A stretch of DNA of 64,000 bases from Amarolinea sp964580725 (lineage in GTDB: Bacteria; Chloroflexota; Anaerolineae; SSC4; Amarolineaceae): contig CAZOLV010000012.1 of assembly GCA_964580725.1 (NCBI GenBank), positions 12,644 to 76,643 on the forward strand, written 5' to 3'. Positions 25,089 through 33,705 of this stretch are shown here, one piece after another. The translations under genes and the position numbers were made by a program. Below the pieces are notes generated by a model that was not told where the DNA came from, did not search any database, and was given only the letters and a program-made list of their open reading frames with translations. Numbering within the stretch: position 1 is the first letter of the stretch; the number at the start of each line of letters is the position of its first letter.

Positions 25089-26879
25089 CTACGCGGCCCC
25101 GTGAGCGATTGGCAGCCAGACGCGCACCGTCGTCCCCTGGCCCGGTTGCGAGACGAGTTCCAGCCGGCCGCCGAGCAGTTGCGTGCGCTCTTGAATGCCC
25201 ATCAGCCCGAAATGGCCGCGCCGGGCGAAATTGTCGGCGGAGAAGGGCTGTTCGAAACCGCCGCCGTTGTCGCTGACCTGCAGCAGCACCCCTTCGGCGT
25301 CGCTTTCGAGCAGGGCCTGCACAGCAGTGGCCTGGGCGTGCTTGCTGACGTTGGCCAGCGTTTCCTGGAAGATGCGGAAAAGGGCCAGCTCTTGGTCGCT
25401 GCCCAGTCCACGCGCCGAGCCGCGCACCGTCAGTTCCACCTCGATGCCCTCATTTTCGTGCATCTGATTGGCCAGAAAACGCAACGCCGGCGCCAGGCCC
25501 AGGTCTTCCAACACCAGGGGGCGCAGCTCACGACTGAAGCGTCGCGCCTCGGCCGCCACGCCGCTCACCTGCTGGCGCAGTCCCGCCATCTGCCCGGCCA
25601 GTTCAGGGTCATTCTGATTGCTCTCCAGGTATTCGAGCCGGCGCGCCACTGCCGCCAGGGCCTGCACCGTGCCGTCGTGCAGTTCGCGCGCAATGCGCCG
25701 GCGTTCCTCTTCCTGCGTGCGGATGACCGCTGCCACATAGCTACGTTGGGCGGCGCGAGATTGGGCGACTTGGTGCGCCATGTCGTCGAAGGCGGCAGCC
25801 AGCGTGCGCAATTCACGGATGCCGCCGCCATCCACATGCGTCACCTCGGCGCCGGCCGCCAGGCGCGCCGCCTGCGCCGCCAACCGATTGATCGGCTCTG
25901 TCACGCGGCGCGCCCCCAACGGCAGCCAAAATAGCCCCAAGAGCATACCGACCCCTAGAACGAGCAGCGCCGTTCCAAGCAGCGGGCGCACAGGCGCCGT
26001 CAGCGCCGCAAACGACTCCCGCGTCACCAGGCCCCAACCGCTGGCCGTCACGCTTGCGTAGCCGTAGACGATCCGTTCGCCGCCCGCGTCTGCCACCATG
26101 GCGTCCTGATTGCCCTGCAGCACGCGCTGGACGACCGGCTCTGGGCGCAGGTCATGCCCCAACAACCCGGCGTCAGGATGAGAGATGGCGCGCCCCTGGC
26201 GATCCACCAGGAAAGCGACGCCCCGTTCACCGATGCGCAGACGGCGAATATCGTCGCCCAGGCGTTGGTTGCGCAAACGAAAGACGCCAGCCAGCGCCCC
26301 GGTCACATCACCGCTTGGGCTGAAGATCGGCGTCAGGATGACCAGGATGCTGTCGGCGCCATCCGGCTGATCGAGGATGTCCGAAAAGGCGGGCGCACGC
26401 AGGGCGCGCACACTGCGGAAGTAGGGTTCCACGTTGGCCAGCGTATGATCGGCGCCGGTGGGCGCAAAGATGGTGATCGGCTGTCCGGAAGGATCGAGGA
26501 TGAAGACGCCGCCATCGAACGGCGCCAGTTGTTCGGCGGCGTCGCGCAGCACGGCCAGCCGGCGCAGCCTGTCGCTGGCGCGCACGCCAGGGTCGTTGCT
26601 GAGCACGGCCAGAATATCGGCGTAGTTTTCTAGTTTCTCCGAAATGCGTTGGGCGGTGATGGCGGCGATTTCACGGTCACGCGCAATGATGAGCTGCGTG
26701 ACGATCTGCTGATAGGCCATCGTGCTGACGGCCAGAATCACGAGCAACAGCAGGCCAAAGGGCAGCAGCAGCCACAGAATCGCCTGCATACGCAGCGAAT
26801 CGAGACGATCGGCCAGGCGTTCGTGGGTTGGTTTCGATGCGGCCGGCGGCGCGCCGGCCCGGCGCAGGATCGGAGTCAC
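25089..26879 (-). CDS. NarL-family sensor histidine kinase with extracellular Cache domain
   Basis: 596 residues. Membrane helix 1 (about 33-53), a roughly 240-residue extracytoplasmic Cache-like sensor (GVFILDPSGQPITIF, AFLVDRQGRAISHPDAG), membrane helix 2 (about 298-320), HAMP (RRVTEPINRLAAQAARL), HisKA_3 with His401 in RRIARELHDGTVQ, and a HATPase domain (ETLANVSKHAQA, VSDNGGGF, HFGLMGIQERTQLLGG). Its ATG overlaps the stop of the response regulator (ATGA). Small-molecule sensing is expected of Cache domains; the ligand is unknown. Confidence 0.95.
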   Translation of the reverse strand: MTPILRRAGAPPAASKPTHERLADRLDSLRMQAILWLLLPFGLLLLVILAVSTMAYQQIVTQLIIARDREIAAITAQRISEKLENYADILAVLSNDPGVRASDRLRRLAVLRDAAEQLAPFDGGVFILDPSGQPITIFAPTGADHTLANVEPYFRSVRALRAPAFSDILDQPDGADSILVILTPIFSPSGDVTGALAGVFRLRNQRLGDDIRRLRIGERGVAFLVDRQGRAISHPDAGLLGHDLRPEPVVQRVLQGNQDAMVADAGGERIVYGYASVTASGWGLVTRESFAALTAPVRPLLGTALLVLGVGMLLGLFWLPLGARRVTEPINRLAAQAARLAAGAEVTHVDGGGIRELRTLAAAFDDMAHQVAQSRAAQRSYVAAVIRTQEEERRRIARELHDGTVQALAAVARRLEYLESNQNDPELAGQMAGLRQQVSGVAAEARRFSRELRPLVLEDLGLAPALRFLANQMHENEGIEVELTVRGSARGLGSDQELALFRIFQETLANVSKHAQATAVQALLESDAEGVLLQVSDNGGGFEQPFSADNFARRGHFGLMGIQERTQLLGGRLELVSQPGQGTTVRVWLPIAHGAA

Positions 26880-27529
26880 GATGGGCGCAGCAGGTTTCGT
26901 TTCATCGCCATCAGAATGGCTTCGGTGCGCGAGTTGACGCCGAGTTTGGCGAAGATGTTGCTCAGATGCGTCTGCACGGTGCGGTCGCTGATGACCAGAG
27001 CGTCGGCCATTTGCTTGTTGGTCATCCCCTGCGCCAGCAGTTTCAGCACTTCCATCTCGCGCCCCGTCAGCGCCTCGATCTCATCATCGCCGTGCGCCGC
27101 CTTGCGCCCGCTGACGCGGTGCACCAGCTTGCGCACGATGCTTGGCGCCATGGCCGATTCACCCGCGGCGACGTCACGAATCGCTTTGACCAGTTCGGAG
27201 ACGGGCGCTGTTTTGAGCAGATACCCACTGGCGCCCGCTTCCAGCAGCGCAAAGACGTACTCATCGTCGTCGTGCGCCGTCAGGACCAGCACCTGCACCT
27301 CTGGCAGGCGGGCGCGAATCTGGCGCGTCGCCTCGATGCCGTTGACGCCGGGCATGCGCACGTCCATCACCACGATGTCGGGGCGCAGCACTTCGGCCAG
27401 GCGCATTGCTTCGGCGCCGTCGTTGGCCTCACCGACGACAGTCAGGTCAGGTTCGCGCGTCAGCATGGCCAGGGTGCCCTGGCGCAGCATCACATGGTCA
27501 TCGGCGAGTAGCAAGCGAATCGCGGGCAT
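26876..27529 (-). CDS. NarL/FixJ-type response regulator
   Basis: 217 residues. The receiver domain has the acidic pair Asp10-Asp11 (LLADDH), phospho-acceptor Asp56 in VVMDVRMPG, and the Thr/Lys switch in LTAHDDD and GYLLKTAP. The LuxR-type HTH is LTGREMEVLKLLAQGMTNKQ then VISDRTVQTHLSNIFAKL. It is partner to the adjacent kinase (4-bp overlap) and starts 26 bp after the lipoprotein gene. Confidence 0.96.
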   Translation of the reverse strand: MPAIRLLLADDHVMLRQGTLAMLTREPDLTVVGEANDGAEAMRLAEVLRPDIVVMDVRMPGVNGIEATRQIRARLPEVQVLVLTAHDDDEYVFALLEAGASGYLLKTAPVSELVKAIRDVAAGESAMAPSIVRKLVHRVSGRKAAHGDDEIEALTGREMEVLKLLAQGMTNKQMADALVISDRTVQTHLSNIFAKLGVNSRTEAILMAMKRNLLRPS

Positions 27530-27555
27530 GGGTTGAAATCACCTTCCAGAAGGGT

Positions 27556-28749
27556 CTATTTTGGTTGTCGGAAAACGGTCGCTGCGCCCCCCACAGCCGT
27601 CTGTTGGGCGCTGCCGGCGCCGTTGGCGGGCACAGTCCAGATGGTGCTCTTGCCGTCACGCGCCTGACGAGTGAACAGGATGGCGTCGCCGTTGGGGAAC
27701 CATTGCGGGTCGAGCAGGGCATCGTTGGACGCTTGCACCAACAGGCGCGTCAGGCGACGGGACAGGTCATAGGTGCGCAGGGCGGCGCCGCCCTTGTCCT
27801 GGCTGACGAAGGCCAACTGCTGGCCGTCTGGCGACCAGACCGGCCCGCCGCTGGCGTCGGCCACGTTGCGCAGCCCCACTCCGCCGCTGCTGACCAGCCA
27901 CAGGGAGCCTTGACCATCGTTGAACGCCACCTGGCTACCATCTGGTGACCAGGCGTAGGAGGCGTTGGCGCCGTGCGGCGGCAGGGGCAGGGGCGTGCCG
28001 CCGGTCAGATAGAAGATGTAGGCACTGCGCCCTGGGTCGAACAAGAAGCGGGTGCTGTCAGGCGACCAGATGATGTGCGGCGGGCACAGTTCTGTGGCTT
28101 CGAGCGGCGAAAGCAGCACACGGCCCAGACTGCGCATCCCCGTGCCGTCGGCTTTGACCAGCCTGGCTTCGGCGACATTGGCGCGCGGGTTTTCGATGAA
28201 GGCGATCGTTTCGCCGTTGGGCGACCAGGTGGGTGAAACATAACGCTGACCGCCGCCCGCCAGCACGGCGCTGCTGCCGGCCTGATCGAGCAGTCGGGCG
28301 CGGATATCTACGCCATCGCTGAAGTAGACGCCCTGGCTGCTCGGCAACCAGGAGACGATCTGCACCGGCCCTTTGCTGATCTGCACGGGTGCGTTGTTGT
28401 TGTTGTTGGCGCCGTCGAGCGTCGCGACCCACCAGGCGCCGTTTTGATCCTGATAGGCGACGCGGCTGCCGTCTGGGCTGATGGCGTAGGGAATGCAGCC
28501 GGTGCGTACGTTGTTGGCCAGCCTGCGGGTGGCTTCGGTCTCCAGAGAGAGCAGATGCAGTTCTCCCGTTTGCAAATAGAGGAGGCTCATTTCCACGGGC
28601 ACGCCGCGCAGGTCGCTCGGTTTGGTCGCAGCCGCGACGCAGCTCGCCAGCAGCAGGCTGACGACAGTCAGCAGCACGACGAGCCGTCCGCGCCAGGCGC
28701 CCGTCCGGCGGCGCCGATCGAGTTGTTTCATGGCGGTCAGAATTCCCAT
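27556..28749 (-). CDS. Lipoprotein with TolB/WD40-like beta-propeller
   Basis: 397 residues from ATG 28749 (an ATG at 28731 is an alternative). The N-terminus has Arg-rich RRRRTGAWRGR, a hydrophobic run and the lipobox LLASC, so it is a lipoprotein outside the membrane. The rest is a TolB-like propeller with repeats such as YAISPDGSRVAY, TWSPNGETIAFIE, YAWSPDGSQVAF and PVWSPDGQQLAFVS. It is first in a unit with the response regulator and kinase, so it may act as an accessory sensor (inference). A longer frame upstream would only translate a microsatellite into Asp/Asn runs and is rejected. Confidence 0.85.
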   Translation of the reverse strand: MGILTAMKQLDRRRRTGAWRGRLVVLLTVVSLLLASCVAAATKPSDLRGVPVEMSLLYLQTGELHLLSLETEATRRLANNVRTGCIPYAISPDGSRVAYQDQNGAWWVATLDGANNNNNAPVQISKGPVQIVSWLPSSQGVYFSDGVDIRARLLDQAGSSAVLAGGGQRYVSPTWSPNGETIAFIENPRANVAEARLVKADGTGMRSLGRVLLSPLEATELCPPHIIWSPDSTRFLFDPGRSAYIFYLTGGTPLPLPPHGANASYAWSPDGSQVAFNDGQGSLWLVSSGGVGLRNVADASGGPVWSPDGQQLAFVSQDKGGAALRTYDLSRRLTRLLVQASNDALLDPQWFPNGDAILFTRQARDGKSTIWTVPANGAGSAQQTAVGGAATVFRQPK

Positions 28750-28750
28750 C

Positions 28751-28836
28751 TCGTCATCATCGTCATCATCGTCATCATCGTCATCATCGTTATCATCGTT
28801 ATCATCGTTATCATCGTTATCATCGTTATCATCGTC
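28751..28836. repeat. 9-bp microsatellite in the leader of the lipoprotein gene
   Basis: About nine to ten units of ATCGTCATC, changing midway to ATCGTTATC. It lies between the minus-strand promoter at 28852-28880 and the start at 28749, so it makes up nearly all of the 5' untranslated region and abuts the start codon. Confidence 0.9.
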
Positions 28837-28851
28837 AAGCGAATCGCGCTT

Positions 28852-28880
28852 AGTATACTCGCTCCATCTTGAATGGTCAA
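28852..28880 (-). promoter_or_regulatory. Promoter of the lipoprotein/two-component unit
   Basis: On the minus strand, TTGACC (28875-28880), a 17-bp spacer and TATACT (28852-28857). The start of transcription would fall at the edge of the microsatellite. Confidence 0.75.
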
Positions 28881-28963
28881 CCGGCAAGTTACGCAAGCAG
28901 CCTACGCGAAACGGCGTACACAGGTCAAGGCCCGCGGGCAGACAATGCTGTGCTGCGCCGCTC

Positions 28964-28992
28964 TTGACAAACCCATGACCTGTTGCTACTAT
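28964..28992 (+). promoter_or_regulatory. Plus-strand promoter upstream of a decayed ATPase gene
   Basis: Perfect TTGACA (28964-28969), 17-bp spacer, TACTAT (28987-28992). It lies about 150 bp upstream of the pseudogene at 29140. Confidence 0.6.
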
Positions 28993-29050
28993 CCACATTG
29001 CGATCTCGATTGTTACCGCACAGCCATCGGCGCCGAAGGCCGGGAACAAC

Positions 29051-29078
29051 GCCCCCCGAATTCGGGGGCCGGGGGGCG
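29051..29078. repeat. CCCCCGAATTCGGGGG palindrome
   Basis: A single unit of the dispersed family, here as a perfect 16-bp inverted repeat followed by GGCCGGGGGGC, located between the two divergent promoters' genes and just upstream of the pseudogene. Confidence 0.75.
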
Positions 29079-29139
29079 GCCACAACCGCAGCGCCCGTCG
29101 CTTATCGGATGACCATCGAGCGTCACGAAAGGAGCAGCA

Positions 29140-29816
29140 ATGCGGCGATTCTCATCCTATGGACCGGTAGACACCGGTTTGCACTTCTATGCGCCGCGCC
29201 AGGCATTGGTCGAGCGCGCCTGCGCCGAGTTGTTGGGGGAAGATCCGGCGAAGGGCGGTCACTACATCCTGCACAGCGTGGCGCTCGTCGGGGTGCGAGG
29301 AGTCTTGGGAATCGAGAGCCGTAGCGGTTCGCCCTTCAACGTGCAGCAGAGTTTGCACATTCCAATTCGTGCAGAAGCGGTTGTTCAACTACTTTGCGCG
29401 CGACCTGGTGGGAGACCTGGGGCGCTTGTACGGGGCTTTGGAGGAGATGAGCGACATCATCACGGCGGAGCGGTTGCATCTTGTATCGCTATCTGGCCGA
29501 TTTCCTGCAGAGTTACCGGGGACGGGTGTGGCCGGAATTTCCAACCGGCAACGGCAAGGTAGATCTGTTGATTTCGTACAGCGGGGCGATGTACGGGCTG
29601 GAGGTGAGGAGCTTTACCAACCTGCCCGACTACCAGCGCAGTCTGCAGCAGGCGGCAGGTTACGGGCGGCAGTTGGGGTTGAGCGAGGTGACGCTGGCCC
29701 TCTTCGTCGAACAGGTGGATGACGCCAATCGCGCTCGCTTCGAAGTGGAAGTGGTTTTGACCGATGCCGACACGAGCGTGCGGGTGGCGCCGGTCTTCGT
29801 ACAAATAGGAAGCTAA
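29140..29816 (+). pseudogene. Decayed AAA-ATPase / PD-(D/E)XK nuclease gene
   Basis: Pieces of one gene lie in three frames. Residues MRRFSSYGPVDTGLHFYAP to GEDPAKGGHYI (from 29140) match the start of AAA-type ATPases that continue into a Walker A box, but that box is missing. A second frame (about 29350-29480) encodes KRLFNYFARDLVGDLGRLY, and a third (29481-29816) encodes RVWPEFPTGNGKVDLLISY then YGLEVRSFTNLPDYQRSL. This last part is a PD-(D/E)XK-like nuclease domain whose usual catalytic Lys appears as Arg. A large deletion and frameshifts are evident; the gene is dead. Confidence 0.7.
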
Positions 29817-29848
29817 CCCTCGTAGTCCAGAACATTGGTCAACGAGCA

Positions 29849-30715
29849 TTGAATGAAACGGAACAGAGCGTGCTGACAGAAGAAACCCTGTTGAATGAAC
29901 GACGGCTGCGTTATCGCCAGTCACCGGAACGACGTATCGAGACGCCGGCGCAGGCGCTCGCTTTTCTTGACGAGGTTGGTTTGTCTCTCCTCTTTTCGGC
30001 GCAGGACATCGAACTGCCCAGCCTCTACGGGGCGCTGCGCGGCGACGATCAATCGCCGCCCATGCACCATCAGGAGCGGGAGTTGGGACTGGCCTGGCAG
30101 TGGAAGGACGATCTGCCCATTGCCGGCCGGGTGCTCTATGGCAAGTTCTTGCGCCGCAAGCCGGTTTTCGTCAGCCTGGAACTGGCGCCTTGCCTCTACG
30201 CCCTGAGCGGCAGTTATGGCGAGGTGGACGATTTTCAAGAGTTGTTCAAAGATGGTAAACTCACCGCCGAAGCGCGCCAGGTGGCCGAAGCGCTCCTGCT
30301 GCATGGGGCGCTGCCGACCAGCGAGCTGCGCCGGGTGGCCCGTCTGGCCGGCGCCGCCAACGCCGCACGGTTCGACCGGGCGTTGGCCGAATTGCAGATG
30401 AAATGGCAGATCGTCAAAGTGGGCATTTCCAGCGCCAACGCCTGGAAATACTGCTATGTCTATGACCTTCTCCCGCGCCGCTTTCCCACCATCCCGCAGG
30501 CGGCCCGCCAGATCAGCAGCCGCGAGGCACAGCGCCGGCTGTTGATCGCTTACCTGAACACCGTCATCGCAGCCACACCGACTCGAATTTGTCGCCTTTT
30601 CGACTGGAAGGTCGAAGAGTTGGAAAAAGCGATCACACATCTGACAAACGCTCATTTGCTGCAGCGTGACGTCATGATCGAAGGACGCTCAGAATGGTAC
30701 CTGCAATGCCGCTAG
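29849..30715 (+). CDS. Hypothetical protein, possible AlkZ/YcaQ-related winged-helix DNA glycosylase
   Basis: 288 residues if the TTG at 29849 is used; a GTG at 29870 is an alternative, and neither has a strong ribosome site. Visible features are an N-terminal helical part, VLYGKFLRRKPVFVSLELAPCLYALSGSYG, and two helix-turn-helix-like stretches (ALLLHGALPTSELRRVARLAG and TRICRLFDWKVEELEKAITHL). This layout reminds me of the AlkZ/YcaQ family, which removes alkylated or crosslinked bases, but I cannot confirm catalytic residues. It overlaps the next gene by 22 bp, suggesting coupling. Confidence 0.6.
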   Translation: MNETEQSVLTEETLLNERRLRYRQSPERRIETPAQALAFLDEVGLSLLFSAQDIELPSLYGALRGDDQSPPMHHQERELGLAWQWKDDLPIAGRVLYGKFLRRKPVFVSLELAPCLYALSGSYGEVDDFQELFKDGKLTAEARQVAEALLLHGALPTSELRRVARLAGAANAARFDRALAELQMKWQIVKVGISSANAWKYCYVYDLLPRRFPTIPQAARQISSREAQRRLLIAYLNTVIAATPTRICRLFDWKVEELEKAITHLTNAHLLQRDVMIEGRSEWYLQCR

Positions 30716-31518
30716 AGACACTCTATTTCGTTCAGATCAGCGATACGCACATTGGTCCCTCACGTTCCTACCGTCGCGCTGGCTACGCCTCGTGGCCCTG
30801 CACGCAGCGCGTCGTCGAGATCATCAACTCGATGCCGGTGCGCCCCGATTTTGTCATTCACACCGGCGACGTGGTGACGCAGCCGCATCCCGCTTCCTAC
30901 GCCCTGGCCGCCGCCACTCTCGGCCAGTTGACCGTGCCCACCTACTACGTCACCGGCAATCATGATACGGCGTTTGACATCCAACGCTGCCTGCCGATGG
31001 GGCCTCGCCAACCGGCCACGCCCGATCCCAACGTCTTGTCCTACGCCTTCGACATCAAAGGCTATCGCTGTCTGGTGCTCGAAGCGCGCGGTCCCGACGA
31101 GATTGACCCGCACGGCGTGCTTGCCGAGGCGCAGTTGGAATGGGTGGCGCGCGAAGTGGCCGGCGACGGGCCGCCGCTGGTCATCTTTACACATTTCCCC
31201 GCCCTACCGCTCAACTCGCCGTGGATGGATGCCAACATGCCGATTCTGAACGGCGAGGACCTGCATCGGCTGCTGGTCGGTGCGCGCACACGCGTGCGCG
31301 GCGTCTTCTACGGCCATGTGCACCAGAGTATGCAGATCGTACGCGACGGCGTGGTCTACTGGGGGGTGGCCAGCACATTCTCGCAGTTTACCGCTTCGTC
31401 CGTGGACGATGCGCTCAGTTTCGATCCCGATTATCCGCCCGGTTTCAACTTCGTCACGCTCTTGCCGCAACAAACGATTGTGCGCCAACATGCGTTTCGC
31501 TGTTCGGGCGGGACGTGA
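30694..31518 (+). CDS. Calcineurin-like metallophosphoesterase (CpdA-like)
   Basis: 274 residues with GAAGGA upstream of ATG 30694 (30706 is possible). All metal-binding motifs are present: QISDTHIG, IHTGDVV, TGNHDTA, IFTHFP and FYGHVHQS. It belongs to the 3',5'-cyclic nucleotide phosphodiesterase CpdA/Icc group by motif pattern; the substrate cannot be told from sequence. No signal peptide, so cytosolic. Confidence 0.9.
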   Translation: MVPAMPLETLYFVQISDTHIGPSRSYRRAGYASWPCTQRVVEIINSMPVRPDFVIHTGDVVTQPHPASYALAAATLGQLTVPTYYVTGNHDTAFDIQRCLPMGPRQPATPDPNVLSYAFDIKGYRCLVLEARGPDEIDPHGVLAEAQLEWVAREVAGDGPPLVIFTHFPALPLNSPWMDANMPILNGEDLHRLLVGARTRVRGVFYGHVHQSMQIVRDGVVYWGVASTFSQFTASSVDDALSFDPDYPPGFNFVTLLPQQTIVRQHAFRCSGGT

Positions 31519-31583
31519 GCGGCACCGTGGCTGCTGCCGGCGTAACGACAACGAGAACTGGAATACCAACTGGAGGTGTCAAG

Positions 31584-32639
31584 ATGAAGGGGCGCAAGTG
31601 GTTCTGGTTGGCCGGCCTATGGGCGGCGATCGTGTTGGGCAGCTTGCTTTGGTTGGGCGCGACGGTCGCTTGGGTGCAGGCGGCGCCATCCCAACAGCCG
31701 CCGGCCGCGTTGATCGCCGGGGCGCAGCCGGCCGCGGCGACGCCGGCCGGCGCGATCACCTACGTCGTGCGCCGGGGCGATACGCTCTCGGCCATTGGAC
31801 GCCGCTTTGGCGTCTCTGTTGCGGCGCTGATGCGCGCCAATCACATCGTCAATCCTGACCGCATCTACGCTGGCCAACGCTTGCTGATTCCGGTTGGCCC
31901 GGCGCCCACATCCACGCCGCGTCCGGTGCCCGTGACGCCCTGCCCCTGCGAGGCGATCACGATTGTGCAGCCTGCGCCGGGGATCACGATCACTAGCCCC
32001 GTCACTGTGACCGGCATGGGCAGCGGCTTCGAGCAAAACCTGGGTGTGCGCATTCTTGATGCGACCGGTTTCGAGATCGGCAGCGGCAATGCCATGATCA
32101 GCGGTGAACTGGGCGCACGTGGTCCCTACACCGGTGTCGTGACGTTCACCATGCCCATCAGCGCACAGCCGGGACGGATTCAGGTCTTCAGCGCCAGCCC
32201 TCGCGACGGCGCTTTCGAACATCTGACCTCCGTTTCGGTGCAACTGCCCGGCAGCGGGCTGGATGCGGCGCTGGAGCAGCTCAAAGCGGCGTTGGAAAAG
32301 CCTGATCTGGCGGCGGCGCGCCAGTTGCTTGGCCGGTCGTTCTTGCTCGGCCTCTATCGCAGCGACAGTTTCCAAAGCGACGATCCGGCGCAAACCTTCA
32401 CCTTGCTGCAGGCGTATGGCCTGGGCCAGGCGCCCATCCTGGTTGATTTTTCGGTGGATGGCCGTAAGCTGCTGGAACAAAACGGCAGCCAGCCGCCGTC
32501 CGGCGTCGAGCACGTCGCTTTCAGCCGCGGGTGGGGAGAAGATGGCGCCTGGTTAGCCTTTCTGTTTATGGGCGTGCAACAGGGGCAGATGCGCTGGGTG
32601 GGTGCGCTCCTCGTCTCGCCCGAAGCGCGCGATTTTTGA
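31584..32639 (+). CDS. LysM - Gmad2 cell-envelope protein
   Basis: 351 residues from ATG 31584, with GGAGGTG upstream; the longer upstream frame is a shadow of the phosphoesterase gene. A signal or anchor segment (KWFWLAGLWAAIVLGSLLWL) is followed by a LysM peptidoglycan-binding domain (YVVRRGDTLSAIGRRFGVSV to IYAGQRLLIPV), a Pro/Thr linker and a Gmad2-type Ig-like domain (ITITSPVTVTGMGSGF, QPGRIQVFSASPRDG). The C-terminal about 120 residues (LGLYRSDSFQSDDPAQTF) are of unknown function. Probably wall-associated. Confidence 0.88.
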   Translation: MKGRKWFWLAGLWAAIVLGSLLWLGATVAWVQAAPSQQPPAALIAGAQPAAATPAGAITYVVRRGDTLSAIGRRFGVSVAALMRANHIVNPDRIYAGQRLLIPVGPAPTSTPRPVPVTPCPCEAITIVQPAPGITITSPVTVTGMGSGFEQNLGVRILDATGFEIGSGNAMISGELGARGPYTGVVTFTMPISAQPGRIQVFSASPRDGAFEHLTSVSVQLPGSGLDAALEQLKAALEKPDLAAARQLLGRSFLLGLYRSDSFQSDDPAQTFTLLQAYGLGQAPILVDFSVDGRKLLEQNGSQPPSGVEHVAFSRGWGEDGAWLAFLFMGVQQGQMRWVGALLVSPEARDF

Positions 32640-32668
32640 CGTGCGGGCGCTCATCGCCAGGAGTGATC

Positions 32669-32974
32669 GTGACGCAGCCAGAATGTCGTCCAGAACAGCC
32701 CGAAATCGTCGTCGCCGAAAATCGCATCATCTGGTGCGTGGGGACGGCGCCCTGTCAAGTCGAAGCGACGCTTGGCGACAACCGGGTGCGGCTGACGGCG
32801 TTGGCCGCCACAGGCCGCGGCGTCGAACTGTTGGTGGAGGCGGAGGCGCCGTTCACGCTGGAGGTCGAGGCCGGTTTTTGTACCTTTTATGAATCGGCGC
32901 CCGCCGGCCGCACGATTTACCTGTTGACCACGCTCGACCGCACCGACGTCCAGGCGCCGGCCGAGACCGAATGA
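32669..32974 (+). CDS. Hypothetical small protein
   Basis: 101 residues from GTG 32669, with AGGAG 5 nt upstream; a GTG two codons earlier is also possible. It begins VTQPECRPEQPEIVVAENRI. Four Cys and a beta-rich pattern (EATLGDNRVRLTALAA, GFCTFYESAPAGRTIYLLTT) are visible. No family recognised. It follows the LysM protein by 29 bp and may be co-transcribed. Confidence 0.6.
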   Translation: MTQPECRPEQPEIVVAENRIIWCVGTAPCQVEATLGDNRVRLTALAATGRGVELLVEAEAPFTLEVEAGFCTFYESAPAGRTIYLLTTLDRTDVQAPAETE

Positions 32975-33011
32975 ATAAGCCGGCCGAATGAATTCGAGGC
33001 TGAAGGACCTC

Positions 33012-33072
33012 GGCGAGGCTTCGGCGAGGCTTCGGCGAGGCTTCGACAGGCTTCGACAGGCTTCGACAGGCT
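33012..33072. repeat. Short tandem repeat GGCTTCGGCGA / GGCTTCGACA
   Basis: Three 11-bp units (TTCGGCGAGGC) run into three 10-bp units (TTCGACAGGC) and end in CTCAGCCTG, which can pair with the GGC-rich units. Lies in the 284-bp gap before the CBS gene; otherwise the gap holds only the promoter below. Confidence 0.8.
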
Positions 33073-33170
33073 CAGCCTGCGCCGGCCGGTATCGGGTGGG
33101 GCGAAATTGGCCCCACCACACGCGTCCAGTTCAGCATTCAGCCTTCCGCATTCCTACCTGACCTGCATCA

Positions 33171-33199
33171 TTGGCGTTCATGCGATCATCCGTTACACT
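33171..33199 (+). promoter_or_regulatory. Promoter of the CBS-domain / folD pair
   Basis: TTGGCG (33171-33176), 17-bp spacer, TACACT (33194-33199), about 60 bp upstream of the CBS gene start. Confidence 0.6.
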
Positions 33200-33258
33200 C
33201 AGACAACGACCCAAGCGCCGGACGCTTGCGGAGCTCCCAGGAAGAAACGAGGTAGAAC

Positions 33259-33672
33259 ATGTCGGCAAAACTTGTCAAAGATATCATGCACAGGGGCGTC
33301 ATCGCCTGCCACCCAGGCACCGCGGTGACCGAAGTAGTGCGCGTGTTGGCCGATACCGAGGTGCACGCCATTGTGGTGACAGGGCCGGAAGGGCAGCTCG
33401 TCGGCATCATCTCGCATATGGACGTCATCCCACTGTACGGCCAGTCGCTGGAAGGGAAGACCGCCGCCGATATCATGACGCCCAACGTCGTTACGGCTGA
33501 TCTTCAGACCCCCGTCGGTGACGCCGTGCGCATCATGGTAGACAAACGTATTCATCGCCTGGTCGTCACCGACGTCGCTGGGCAGTCGCCAACCGGTATC
33601 CTTTCGACCACTGACATCGTGCGCGAGATGCGCGGCTCGCGCTGGATGTGGTATTTCAGCCCCAATCCCTGA
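33259..33672 (+). CDS. Tandem CBS-domain protein
   Basis: 137 residues made of two CBS motifs and little else: VKDIMHRGVIACHPGTAV...LVGIISHMDVI and AADIMTPNVVTADLQTPV...PTGILSTTDIVREM. CBS pairs bind adenosine nucleotides and act as energy or ligand sensors. It stands 33 bp before folD, so both may be one transcript. No effector domain is attached. Confidence 0.93.
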   Translation: MSAKLVKDIMHRGVIACHPGTAVTEVVRVLADTEVHAIVVTGPEGQLVGIISHMDVIPLYGQSLEGKTAADIMTPNVVTADLQTPVGDAVRIMVDKRIHRLVVTDVAGQSPTGILSTTDIVREMRGSRWMWYFSPNP

Positions 33673-33705
33673 ACAACTCGAACGAAACAGAGGCGCAAGA
33701 ATCAC

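Noticed and set aside
28444..28872. Plus-strand frame encoding a long Ile-Val repeat, resembling a membrane protein
   Set aside because: The Ile/Val run is only the translation of the 9-bp microsatellite, on the strand opposite the lipoprotein.
28750..29085. Upstream extension of the lipoprotein gene with an Asp/Asn-rich segment
   Set aside because: It would cross the promoter and translate the microsatellite; the lipoprotein signal begins near 28749.
31140..31583. Long N-terminal extension of the LysM protein
   Set aside because: It overlaps the phosphoesterase gene in another frame; ATG 31584 has a clear GGAGGTG ribosome site and a signal segment.
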